A DNA stretch of 64,000 bases. Origin: Xestospongia muta. Taxonomy: Eukaryota; Porifera; Demospongiae; Haplosclerida; Petrosiidae. Every line of letters starts with the position of its first letter. Positions within the stretch are counted from its first letter, which is position 1. Below, piece after piece: positions 42,619-54,500 of the stretch. Made by a program: the position numbers and the translations under genes. The stretch spans positions 5,582,501-5,646,500 of the forward strand of contig OY848929.1 of the NCBI GenBank assembly GCA_963693285.1, written 5' to 3'. The notes under the pieces are model-generated. The model made no database searches. It worked only from the letters and a program-made list of their open reading frames with translations, and was not told the origin of the DNA.

Positions 42619-42736
42619 TCCTAAAGAGAACATAAATATAAATATAAGTATAGTAACTGTACCTTGCTTTTTGATTGTAACCGACAATGTACGGACATAG
42701 ATGGTGTAGACTAGTTAACTAGCCACACCCAGATTT

Positions 42737-42750
42737 GTTTCCATAGCAAC
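42737..42750. promoter_or_regulatory. X-box-like site in the SON/transglutaminase gap
   Basis: GTTTCCATAGCAAC fits the RFX X-box consensus. It lies 56 bp before the transglutaminase ATG and upstream of SON. Neither gene is a typical ciliary gene, so this may be chance or another use of RFX. Confidence 0.3.
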
Positions 42751-42806
42751 CACGCAACTTCATCGCTTTAGGGGTTGCAGCTTTTGCAGCCATTGCTGCA
42801 GGCATT

Positions 42807-45262
42807 ATGAGCAAGACCAGGTAAATACTGCATTTTATAGCTTCAGTCTTTAATTGATTTGTTAGATCTTCATTATCTACAGCACAAATATATACATCAT
42901 CTAGTTCAGTACGTATTACACATGCAAAACTCTCCAGTCAAGCAACTACTGGACTATCATGTCATGACACACCATTGGTTGTTCGTAGAGGATGTTCTTT
43001 AGTTCTTCAATTATCTCTGTCCGTCTCTCTTTCTAGCTATTACACAATCATTGCCTCATTTTTACCAATACCAGGTCCTCATGAGAGATCCAGTACATTT
43101 CGTACTAATGGTATTGGTAAAGGTGTTCCAGAAATATGGCTAAGTATTGATTTACCAAGTTATTTTCCAGTTGGACATTATGATGTTCTTGTTACAATGA
43201 CATTACGAGGTTGTCCAGAAATATTAAGTCACACATTACATAGTGCAGTTGCAGTATTATTTAATCCTTGGAATCATGGTATGTGAAACAATAATTAAAA
43301 ATACTGCCCCTATTTTAATTAATAGATGATGAGGTATATATTGACTCTGAAGGAATAAATACATACATTAATCCTGAGATTGGTGTTCTTTGGCGTGGGA
43401 CGCAAACTACACCCTCTTTGTTACTATGGAATTATGGTCAGGTATGTTAATTAATGCTAAATAATAGGGTTTATTTAATGTTCCTCATTACAGTATCAAT
43501 CCAATATCCTTGATGTGGCATTATTGCTGTTAAAAGAACTATCTGCTGAGGAGAGACGAACTGCTGTTCATGTTGCTCGAGCCATTTTCTCTCAAATAGC
43601 TCCTTCTGATAATACTGGTAAAGTAATTATATTTAACTAGTATTAATTACAATTAATCATAGGGGTTTTATCAGTCTCTTATACTGGTCGTTATGGGGGT
43701 GGAGTTCATCCTTGTAAATGGAACAGTTCTATTTCAATAATACAAAAATATTATCGTACAAAGATGCCAGTCAAGTATGATTTGTTAATCTAACTGGTTA
43801 TACTAGTCTTAAAAACAGGTTTGGTCAGTGTTGGATCAGTGCTGGTGTAGGCATTTCATTGTTAAGAGCACTAGGAATACCATGTCGTCCAGTTACATGT
43901 TATAATGCAGCTGTACAAACAGAACAGTTAGGACGTGTAAATTGTTACTTTACTCCTGAAGGAGATATTAAAGGAGACCTTGAGAATGATCATATATGGT
44001 AGTGTATTATGAGGTATTAGTGCGACATTATATACCATTATTAGGGCATACCATATATGGTGTGAATGTTGGATGAGACGAGATGACTTACCTGTGGGTT
44101 ATGATGGCTGGCAGGTTGTGGACAGTGTTAGCAGTGGGCCCATTCACTCATTAGGTCCTGTCCCAGTGAAAGCAATATATGAGGAGAACCCTAGTCCAAT
44201 TTGGGATAATGATGTTAATCGATTCTTATCAATGATTCACTCAGAGGTCAGTAGTTCATTCAGCAAATTGTATATTATATCCTGGTATGTCATTGCATTA
44301 TAGGTGCGATATCATCGTGTAACACATACATATTCCACAATAACCAACCAACAAAGTACTTTAGCTCTCATCCAATCTGATCAAACAGGAATTAAACTAT
44401 ATACTAGTTCTAAAAACATGTCTGACTGGCTTGATATCACTGCCAGTTATCGCAAAGATCGTCCAACAACCATGCCTCTTCCCAAATCACCTTATCCATA
44501 TCCTCCTCCATCACGTGACTGTCATGTGGAGGTCACATGTAGTCATGCGACTCTTGGCAGTGATTTTGATGTTACAGTGACTATTGCAAACAAAGGACCA
44601 ATGTTACGTACTGTTGATGGTAAAATAGTTGGTATGTCTACACAGTATACTGGAAAAATATTCAAATCATTTTTATCAATGCAATTTGAAGGTTCAGTGA
44701 CACCTCAACAAAGTATGTACCGCCCACCAAAATAATTGTAGTTATTTACAATATTCTCTATTCTCTACAGCTGCAACTGTAAACTTACCTGTAAGCAGTA
44801 GACAATACTTGCGCCATTTACAAGAACAGAATATATTGAAATTTTTTATAGTTGCAAAGATTCGTGAAACAAAGCAATTATTTTTTATAGGATGCTATCA
44901 TCAGTTACAACAATTACCAATGTTAATAAAATCTCCTCAAACAGTCAAAGTTGGAGAAGTAGTTAGAGTAACTCTATCATTTCGTAATTCTCTCTCCTTC
45001 TCTCTCTCACACATCTTATTTCTCTTTCAAGTACAGACGTTATGTAACCACAAAGAAGTAGCATACAGGTAAACGATGACATCATTATGACATCATCCTT
45101 ATTGTTATTTTTCTCAGACATTTACTTTTACCAGGACGTGTGGCTCAAGTTGAAATAATATTTACAGCTATTACTGCAGGTCGCTATACCCTACTAGCTG
45201 GTATGTCATGTGACCAATTGACTGATGTACATAGTTCAACAGAATTAACAGTATTATCATAA
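42807..45262 (+). CDS. Transglutaminase
   Basis: This is a calcium-dependent protein-glutamine gamma-glutamyltransferase that makes isopeptide cross-links. It has an N-terminal beta-sandwich (about 42870-43440). The catalytic core has the active Cys in FGQCWISAGVGISLLRALGIPCRPVT, the His in DHIWAYHIWCECWM and the Asp in GYDGWQVVDS, so the triad is complete. The usual Asn next to the His is a Cys here. The two C-terminal beta-barrels are the DCHVEVTCSHATLGSDFDVTVTIANKGP block and the VGEVVRVTLSFRNSL...YTLLAG block. The first exon is tiny (MSKTR), so the start at 42807 is only the best available ATG. The stop (45260-45262) abuts the DDHD1 stop on the other strand. The exact paralogue (TGM class) cannot be named from sequence. 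Confidence 0.9.
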
Positions 45263-48226
45263 TTATTGTTCCTTTTGATAAGAATACAATTGTAGTAATA
45301 AGTACATTGATGCATCAGCACTAGTCCAGTAACTGTGGTGAGCTGTAATGGCATTCAAGTAACTATTTTCTACTAGGCCCTCGCGTAACATAAAATCAAG
45401 TCGTTCCTTAAGTCGATCTAGTAGTTACAATAAATAGCTATCCAATAAAACATTGCTTACTTTCAACAGGCAATTTACTGTCATCATCATATAGCTATAA
45501 TAATAGGGGCATTCTCATTACTTTATCACAGTATTATTAACTCACCTTATCTGGCGGAGGTGGCTTGCTGCTTGACTCTAAAAGTGATGTATTAGCAACT
45601 TTCATAACAGCAGAAAAGAGTGAACGAGTCCATCCACTCTCCTTAGTAGGAGCAGCTGCTTCAGGCACTTTAGGTCCTTCAGCTAAATCTTTAGCTTTTT
45701 TAGATGGTTTACTAGAAGCACTATCAATTTTCACAGGTTTTATTTGAGCATACATTGGATTGATAAGTGGTTCTAGTCGATATGCCTGTATCATATTATA
45801 TTGAATAGTACATTATAATCTAGTGCCTTACCACTGGATCTGATGGATGATGGACATTGTGAATACGTTTACAAATACAAGAAGGTAAGAATGAGTCAGC
45901 TCCTTGATAATCCTTCTTAATGAGATTACTATGCTCTCTCAACATTATAAATATACCCAACGGAGAACCCATAGCAAACAAGTGATCGACATTAAATTTT
46001 AACATTTTAGATGATTGTGTCAAGTTTAATTTCGCTTCTAATTCAGCTACTCTGAGTCTCAGTTGCTGCAACTCATCAAACTCTTTATCTAAAACCTCTT
46101 GTTTTGGTGGACAGGGTGCATCTAAACAGTATGTCATCATAATCTATGTGTTATAACATTATTGATGTACCTGTATGATCTCTAATAGGGTCAACCTCCA
46201 TTTTACTAGATTCAGTATAATCCGTTAGTAATCCTTTCATACGACATGTTTCAATGAGAAGATCATAACACATCACACTACCAAGAGAATGAGCAAACAA
46301 AGATACTGTACCACCAGATGAAATAAAAGAGTCATTTCGTGACATAAATTCATTATGTTTCTTATGAAGTTGCCATCGCAAGCCATCTAAAATCTTATGG
46401 AGTCTAAAATATATCTCTTTATTATTATGAGTTACCTCTGGTCCATATCGAGGACTCAAATAAAACATTATATCCAAAACAGAGTCATTAATAAGACCAC
46501 GCAATCCCTTCACACTGTGTGGAGTTATAGAAGAAAGGATACCTAGGCCACACCCATTAATTTGATGAGATAACACTTGATATATGTACCTTGATCTAAC
46601 TTCAGCCATGTTCTCCATTCTACAGGAATAAACTCCACTCTGTTCTTCTTCCATTGTTCTGGAAAATGTTTCATAGCAGTCTGACGGCAGGTCTCTCTTA
46701 AACTAGATAAGATCACAATATGTTTGTCCATTTATTCACTAATCCATCCATTTACTCCATCCATCAATCCATTTACCATATCTATTCATCCATTTATATT
46801 ATTAACTCACTCATTAGTACTCTTTACAATGTCGGATATATCTAAATTCTGTCCTATACCATGTACAACAAACACAAGGTGACCAATAGGAGGATAACAG
46901 TCATCTACAGTAGCTGGTTCAATATAACCTCGCATTAAACGAGTTGCTCCATAAAGTTGACCTCTACCAATTTTCTCTCCAACTTTATTCCACAACTTTG
47001 AAGTGAGATCTTTCTTTACTTTCATCACTTCATTTTCTCCAATCCAAATTGCTTCATATCCGTCTAAATTAACTTGATGAAATACCACTAGTGAGACATA
47101 AAGAGAGAAAGCGATATTATAAAAATTAATGTAAAATGTAAAAATGTACAGAACAAATATCATAGCAACAACATGTGTCACCATAGCAACAAAATATTTT
47201 GTCTTAGCAACAATTACCACAGTATTAATATTTTTATTCAAATTATTGTAGTTTATTATTTTATTTTATTTTATTTTATTTTATTTAATTTAAGTAATTA
47301 TACTTCTATAATATTATTTGTTATAAGAGTATAATTAATATACAGAACAAAGGACTATATTCATAGCCTCTAGCAAAAGTTGAGATCATCATGTTAACAA
47401 TTACCATAGGGAAATTCCCAAAGCAACAACATATATGTTATTATAGCAACAACTATTACAGTAACAATTATAAAAGTGAAAATATGTTACCATAACAACA
47501 ATCGCCATAGTATCAATTAAAATAGTAGAATATACCTATGATCTGAGATTGTGAGCCACGTCTCTCTATTGATGATAGTTGACTTTGTGCAGCCCAATGA
47601 GTTAATTCTGCATCAGCTTTAGCCTGTATGACTCATTATGACAACTATAATAACATCATCCTTACTTTCTCACGCCAACCTCTTCGAGTGTGCGCTTCTT
47701 CAATAATGGCAGCATCTTCTTCTTTGACAGGATACCATTTATCAGAACTTGATACTTCAAACCAACTTCCTCTCATAACAGACCACCCAGCTGGTACTAT
47801 ACATACAGAAGTATTTAACGATATGACTATTATAACATACTAGTCCAGTATATAGGGAACAAGTAGGAAGGGCCTTTAACTTGTAAATTTACTACAAACA
47901 TATTTCCCATGACTTCAACCTCAGTAGACTCTATATCTGGAGATATACTATGTTGACTCAGAAGACAAAGATGTGCATCTTCAAGTTTTAAAGAATCATA
48001 GCCAGAAAATGGTTTCCAAAATTTATTGGGTTCAAGATAGAACCATCTATAGCAATATATCATTATGACACAGCAAATAGATTAGGGCATACCTAATAAG
48101 ATGTGGTTGTAATGGAGGAACACTAGTAGAAATTGTTATCTGTTGGTTTAATTTTAAAGGAACACTTTGTGCTTTACGTGGAGGAGGTGGACGTTCAGGT
48201 CTACATTCTTTTGTGCTAGTCGCCAT
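45263..48226 (-). CDS. DDHD1-like phosphatidic-acid-preferring phospholipase A1
   Basis: DDHD1 is an intracellular phospholipase A1 that uses phosphatidic acid. The N-terminus (MATSTKECRPERPPPPRKAQ) leads to a WWE-like stretch (RWFYLEPNKFWKPFSGYDSLKLEDA). The lipase core has FVVHGIGQNLD, RVEFIPVEWRTWL and the nucleophile motif FAHSLGSVMCYDLL (HSLG). Next is the DDHD-type metal-binding part (KFNVDHLFAMGSPLGIFIMLR, NVHHPSDPVAYRLEPLI). The C-terminus ends RLDFMLREGLVENSYLNAITAHHSYWTSADASMYLLLQLY, as in DDHD1, and no SAM domain separates the blocks. The ATG at 48224-48226 is the first in frame. The stop lies directly against the transglutaminase stop. Confidence 0.88.
47086..47536 (-). repeat. 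Long DDHD1-like intron with (TTTTA)n and CCATAGCAACAA-type repeats
   Basis: This intron of roughly 450 nt is long for this window. It has a TTTTA run at 47247-47285 and many degenerate ACCATAGCAACAA units on both sides. The codons before and after join in frame. No gene is seen inside. Confidence 0.5.
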
Positions 48227-48513
48227 TAAGAAAGTGGGCAGCAAGGTATACGGAAAGAATACGGAAACATTCTGAAATTTTGTATAAGAATGTAATGCAG
48301 GCAAACATCCGTATACTAATAACAACGTGCACGAACGTAAACGGAAATATTCTATAATTTGTATAGAAAATGAAATGCAAAAACCAGTATACCATCAACC
48401 GGAATTATAATATAGTATACTTAATAATTATAAGCAGTCACTAATAATTCAGCACAAATCAGCAAGAAAACATGTAAAGGAGAGAAACATACACTTTAAA
48501 ACCATTTAAATTG
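48227..48513. promoter_or_regulatory. Gap between DDHD1-like and DNAJC13 genes with a duplicated TACGGAAA-type block
   Basis: There are two imperfect copies of about 55 bp on the plus strand, starting ACGGAAACATTCTGAAATTTTG near 48260 and ACGGAAATATTCTATAATTTG near 48341, each ending near GTATAC. It lies just upstream of the DDHD1 start. ETS-like GGAA cores are present, but no factor is proven. Confidence 0.4.
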
Positions 48514-51500
48514 TCAGTCATCTTCATGTCCACCAATATCATCAGGAGGTTCTAGAGGGGGTGGAGCTGATGACGTTCCAGTACCACTAAGACTTGAGCC
48601 AGCAGTCAGATACCCTGCAACTCCACCCACTCCTCCAGTAAGATATCCAGCAATAGGTGTTTCAGTAATGAACAAATCATGTTTTTGATCTTTATAAGCA
48701 TTCCAGACTTTAGAACCATCTAATAATTCACTCACCTAATAGAAGGTCAACTATAAATTAGTTTATTCAAAGAAAACTTACTTTCTCTCCGTTAGCCAAA
48801 TCTCTTGCCATTAATTTAAGAGACTCAGCGATAACAGCTTTAGTAGCAGAGGGTTTATCAACTTCTGATAATGGACTCTCCAACAATTCTAACAAAAACT
48901 TGACAAAACCATCAGATAATGCTTGTAGAACAAGGTCTGGAGAATCTTTTTCCATCATTTTACTAACACTCTCAACAGCTTGATGAACACAATCTGGTCT
49001 TCGTTTCATAGCAGCCATTAACGGCTTCATAACTTCTATCTTTGCCATATTTCGTACACAAAACTATATCAAATATAATAGCATATAATACTAAGATCAT
49101 TACATACCCCACTGCCTGAGAGAACATCAACTACTTCAACACAAGCTTTAGGTATAGCATCATTATCAGCATTCATACGTTCAAATATTCTTGGAAGATG
49201 ACCAAGAGGAGGGACTTGGTCGGCCATTGTAGGTTGAGCAGTAAATAAACAAACAATAGCTTGCGTCACTGTCTCTAGAGTTTCACCCTATCAATTAATA
49301 CATAATTACTATTATATTATTATTTTACTTTACATTGGGATGAGGGGACTGAATAAGAACACTAAACTTTTCCAAAATAGCAATAAGAAATTCTTTAGGT
49401 TTACGTAGAACCTATTAAAAGGATATATTATAATATCTTATAATACATAGTACATACCCAGTTTGGTTGTGCAATAAAAAGGCGTAAAAAGACTCCACCC
49501 ACTTCCACTTCACCTTGAATCTGTGAATATACTACTGCAAAGTCTTCTGGTAACTATGACAACGAAATAAAGGAGTGTGGTCATCTTAATATGCATACCT
49601 TCCAAGATATTTCAGTGTTTTCTTTTTGTTGCTGGAAAAACCTAACAAAGAGGGTGGAGTTAAATTAAATAACCACACCCATTTCTTACTCATTAGTCAT
49701 TGTCTGAACAACTTCTGAGACTTTTTCTCGAGCTTCATCATTCCAAATTAACTCAGGGTTTTCTTGTGTATCTGACAAAATATATAAAAAATATAATTTT
49801 GTCTAATCTTAAATTGTTGTCATACTTTCAAACATTGTCACTGCCGCTTCAGGACTGTCTCTCATGGCATCCATAAATATGTATGGAAGAAATTTTCCTA
49901 ACACAATTCTCACTCGAGGGCCGACTAGTTTATCAGTAATCATTTTAGCAAATAGTCCAGCTGTTTGCTCACGAACAGAAGGATTTTGAGAGTTACAAAA
50001 TAAATTAAGTAGATAAATTAGTGCCCCTAAATAATCACTTAATAATAATTAACAACATGTAATAATACCTTTCTGAATGGACTCTTTTACTATTTGAGTA
50101 TGTGAAGTAAGTGCTTGCAATACTTCCAATACGAGGGGATTAGCTAATAATAAGTGGTTAATATAAACTATATAGTGTGTATACTTACATGTAGGTAACA
50201 TATGTAATACTAATAGTAAATACTGAAGAACATTGGAGTCGGCAATATTAGATACACAGGTCTTGTTTCCAGTAACACTGGATATTACCTAACAATACTA
50301 TATAAATAGTACTGGTAATAAATCTCTCACTTGTAAAGCACATATTTGTAATTTATTAGCTCCTTGCAGTTGAAGTAGTGAAAACAACAATTTAAAATGT
50401 CCAACACATTGAATTTCAACACCAGGATTAGCACGGATGACATTATAAAGAGCCTCTAATGCCATTTCTACATTCTTTAATCTATTAGCATGTTGTCCTT
50501 GTTTGCTGGTATCAACATCACTAGCAGTAAGAGCCATCAATGATTGAAGATACTAGAAAAATAAGTTTATAAACTAAAATATATTATTATAAAATATACC
50601 TGGGCATTAGTCCCAATAAAATCTAACAGCGATGTAGCGAATTCTTTGGGCTCTTCTAAAACAAAGGTTGGTTGTTCATTATAAACTCTAACATACACTT
50701 CTCCAACAACTAATTCATCCTCTAAAACAGAGAACTTGAACTCTTCTCCAAATGACATATCACATTCACCCTATAATATATAATAGACAATGACATTTTA
50801 GAGAACACTTACAGTTCGTATCATGTTTTGTTGTTGAGTTTCCAAATATTCAATGAGTTCAGCTCTTGTTCTATTGTCCCAAACAAGGTATGGGTTCTCT
50901 GTGTTACTGTTGAGGATCTTTAACAGCTAATAAAGTAGGTGGAGTCAGTGTTAATATAATATTATTTGTACTTCATTGGTGGTTTGTCTGACAACCAGTT
51001 TTGATATATATGGAGTTAATAAAGTGGAGAATATGTTTTGAATAGTTCTGTTATAGGGGGTAGGCTCCTTTTCATTTACTACATAATTAAACATTAATGA
51101 AATAGTTGATTAATTTCACCAATAACATACTATTATATCCTCCAAGACGAGCAACTGCTACCAAACTCAATCTGGCTAAATTATTAGCTACTTCCTATAA
51201 ATAAAATAATTAGAGGCATGCAATAAAAGGGGCTTACTTGTTTATTAGATTCATCACTTGTTTCAACACCACTTTCATCCAAAGTGTAATCATAGTTGAA
51301 CAAAAATTGCAAGATATGCCACAAGACACCAGCCTAATTAAATGAAGGGGAGGAACACAAGCTGAGGGGTGTGGCTATCTTACTTGTAATAACTGAGTCT
51401 GCAACCACTCATCAATAGCAAAGGAAGATACTGTTCGAGTAGCTACAAGATTCAATCTTGGTAGGTTCTATGATGTACTAAAATAAGCCACGCCTCCAGA

Positions 51501-54500
51501 CTCCACCCACTTACTTTATAGTACAGTACACGACAAATATCTTTAACAATTGATAATACTTCAACAATAGCTTCACGACAACCTTCAAATTGGGCAGAGA
51601 CTTGATAACAGCGACAAATATGAGTACAGACCTAATAAAATATCATTAAAAAGGGGTGTGGTCGAAAGTACATGTACCTGTACAGCCATATCATCTTCTT
51701 TACTAGAACTTGATAGAACACTAACACAACGAGCAAAGGCAGCTTGAAGGATCTAAATGAGAGGGTGTGGTCTAACAGGAAATACATTATAAAGGACATA
51801 CCGGTATTCCATTCTCTCTACATAATTCTTCAGAGTTTAATGCACTATTGTTCATAGTATGAAATGCTACTTCACTTGATGCAGTTAAAATAGGAGCAGA
51901 CTTTGAGAAAAGATCATCATCATTAGTTTCTCTTTCAATAGTTTTTATTAGCATTGGATAGCCAGCATATTTATAGGGCTGTAATGCTAGAGGTGGGTGC
52001 GGTTAACTCAGTTAAATAATATTCATAGATCTTACTTGTACCACAACGTGTGAAGAGAATGGATTGTGTTTTGAGTAAGAGGACAATTCTGTCTGGATCT
52101 GGTCCTTGAGTTGTTTTAGAGGATTTTGAACATAAAAATTCATAAGCTTTGTTAACAGCTTCAAAAATAGACTAACAAAGAACGGAGTTAATCACAAACC
52201 ACACCCACTCAATTAACTTACTCGTCCATCAGGATTTTTATCTGGATGGTACTTTTGAGCTAACTTGAAGTAAGCTTTACGGACTTTAGCTTCCTCATGT
52301 CCACCTACTCCAGTAGCTAGTCCCAATGTCTCATATGCTTGATCAACTGACATCTCTGGCGCTTTCTTCTCAACTTCTTTCTTCCACTCTGTTAGGACAT
52401 CTTTAAGAACTTTTACCTAAAAATACAATATAGAAGATATACAATGGAGATAATATCATACTGGTTCTAAAATAGGCCAGTCAGGGAACTTTTGAGTATC
52501 ACAGAGATGTCGTAAATAATAAATGCTACAGAACAATTCATCTTCAAGTTGTGGATATTGTACTATTGGCATAGCACAATACTGGTATGTAGCACGAGTA
52601 TTACTAGTTAGACGAGGAGTAAAGTCAGCAATATGTGATGCTATCTTTTCAATCATTAGTCGTCTAATAGGACAATTAAACCATTATACAAACAACACCC
52701 ACTCATACCTCATTTCCCCATTCCAAATAGCTTCAGGTGTGTCAAATTCTCCAAGAAATATTGAACTAAATTTCTCAGGACCATGGTTCTCCAAATAATG
52801 CACCATAGCCTCAGGTAACAACTGGCCTAATATACTCCTCAACATTATATCAGATGTTACTTGCTGTATATAAAGTATATAGGATCATATAACATTATAT
52901 ATCCTTACTTCATCAGGTCTAAATGCTTGCTTTGTATGTGCGTATTTTAAGAACTTAGCAATTGGTAATATATTGGAACCAGTATACATCATAATGAAAA
53001 AGAATACACCAGTCATAAAGAGACGAGGAAGTTGAGGATTGTCCTAGGAGGTCATATGACTATCACATGATCTAAATATAATGTCATGTGACTTACCTGC
53101 ATAATGTTGTTCAGTAGAGTGACAACTTTATCAATTAATAAGGGGTCAAAGGTTAATAATAACTGGACAAGATGAGGTAGAGTTGATGGTTCAGATAACA
53201 TACGTTTTGCTCGTGGTAAAGGTCTCATAACAGCACCATCAACATCTCTAAAATATAGAATAAACATTATTATTAACTTGACTCTGTCTCTTCTCACCTT
53301 GTCGGAAAGCTCTCACAAATTCTTATCAACATATTGAGGATTAATGCAGCCACTTCAGATTCATTCATAAGTGGAATACCTGTTGCTAACAAGTTCCATT
53401 TTAATTGTGCTATCTGATCTAATGGACGCCATCCATCCATCCCTTGAGCCCAGCAACGTGACTTTGCATGTAACGTTTGGCCTGTCCATAGTTCTTTCAT
53501 TTCTGAAAATGAATAGGGGCCCTCTCTTTCTTTGTCTCTGTTTCCAAAATACCATTCTTTCTCAGACTCTCCTTGGCTATTAGGAGCAGCTTCAAGTACA
53601 TTAGTCTACAATTATAAAGAACAGTACATACTTATAATTAGTGTAACATACTTGAGTTGGAACATATGCTCTTGAGGTATGTAAATGAGCTAGTGATAAT
53701 AAATCCACTAAAATTTTCATGCCATTTGCGTCAAGTAATAATTTGATGTTCTTTTTGTGATAGGCAAGTTTGTCAATAAACATCAGTAGACGATCTCTTT
53801 CTTCTTTGTCTTCACACTACAAAATATATTAAATCATTAAATTAATAAATGAAAGGGATTTACTCTTTCCAGTTTATGCACAATAAATGGAGTATCATTA
53901 AAAGGTCCAATCTCTTCATGACATTGTCCATACACTATAGCCATTGCTTGAAGACACATAGCTTTCATAGATGGTTTAGGTGACAATAGAAAACGATGAT
54001 ACAAGTCATTAAAAAACTCCAACCTATTAAATATAATTTATTAACAATGAATTTACGATTTACGGTTTAACAAATTTAGTTGATCCTCCTTCATCTAATA
54101 ACAATCTCAAGTAATAATCTCCAATTTTGATCTCTTCAGAAAGGCTCTCATATCGAACTTCAAACTCTACATAATTCCAGGAGATATCAGTGGTTCCGCT
54201 AAGATCTTTATCAATTGTAAAAGAACGGATTTCATTTTCTAATGCCTCTCGTAGTTCTTCTCTTGTTTTATAATTCCAGATCAGACTTGATGTAGCATGA
54301 TCTATCGTAAATCTACCACAACATAATGTATTGTTATAACAACATGTACTTGTAATAAAACAAGGCCCAGTTTGATTCAGACTTGATGTTCTCACGTCGT
54401 TTTCTTAGTGTAATTGGTTGAGTGGGTGGTTGTGGTTTAGAGCGAAGACGAGCTCTCCAATGTAATAATGTTGACTCAACAACATTAAGTTTTTTTCTTG

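Noticed and set aside
42619..42687. Upstream ATG extending the SON N-terminus
   Set aside because: It would translate an intron (GTACAG to TTTAG), and the spliced frame from that ATG does not match the SON start.
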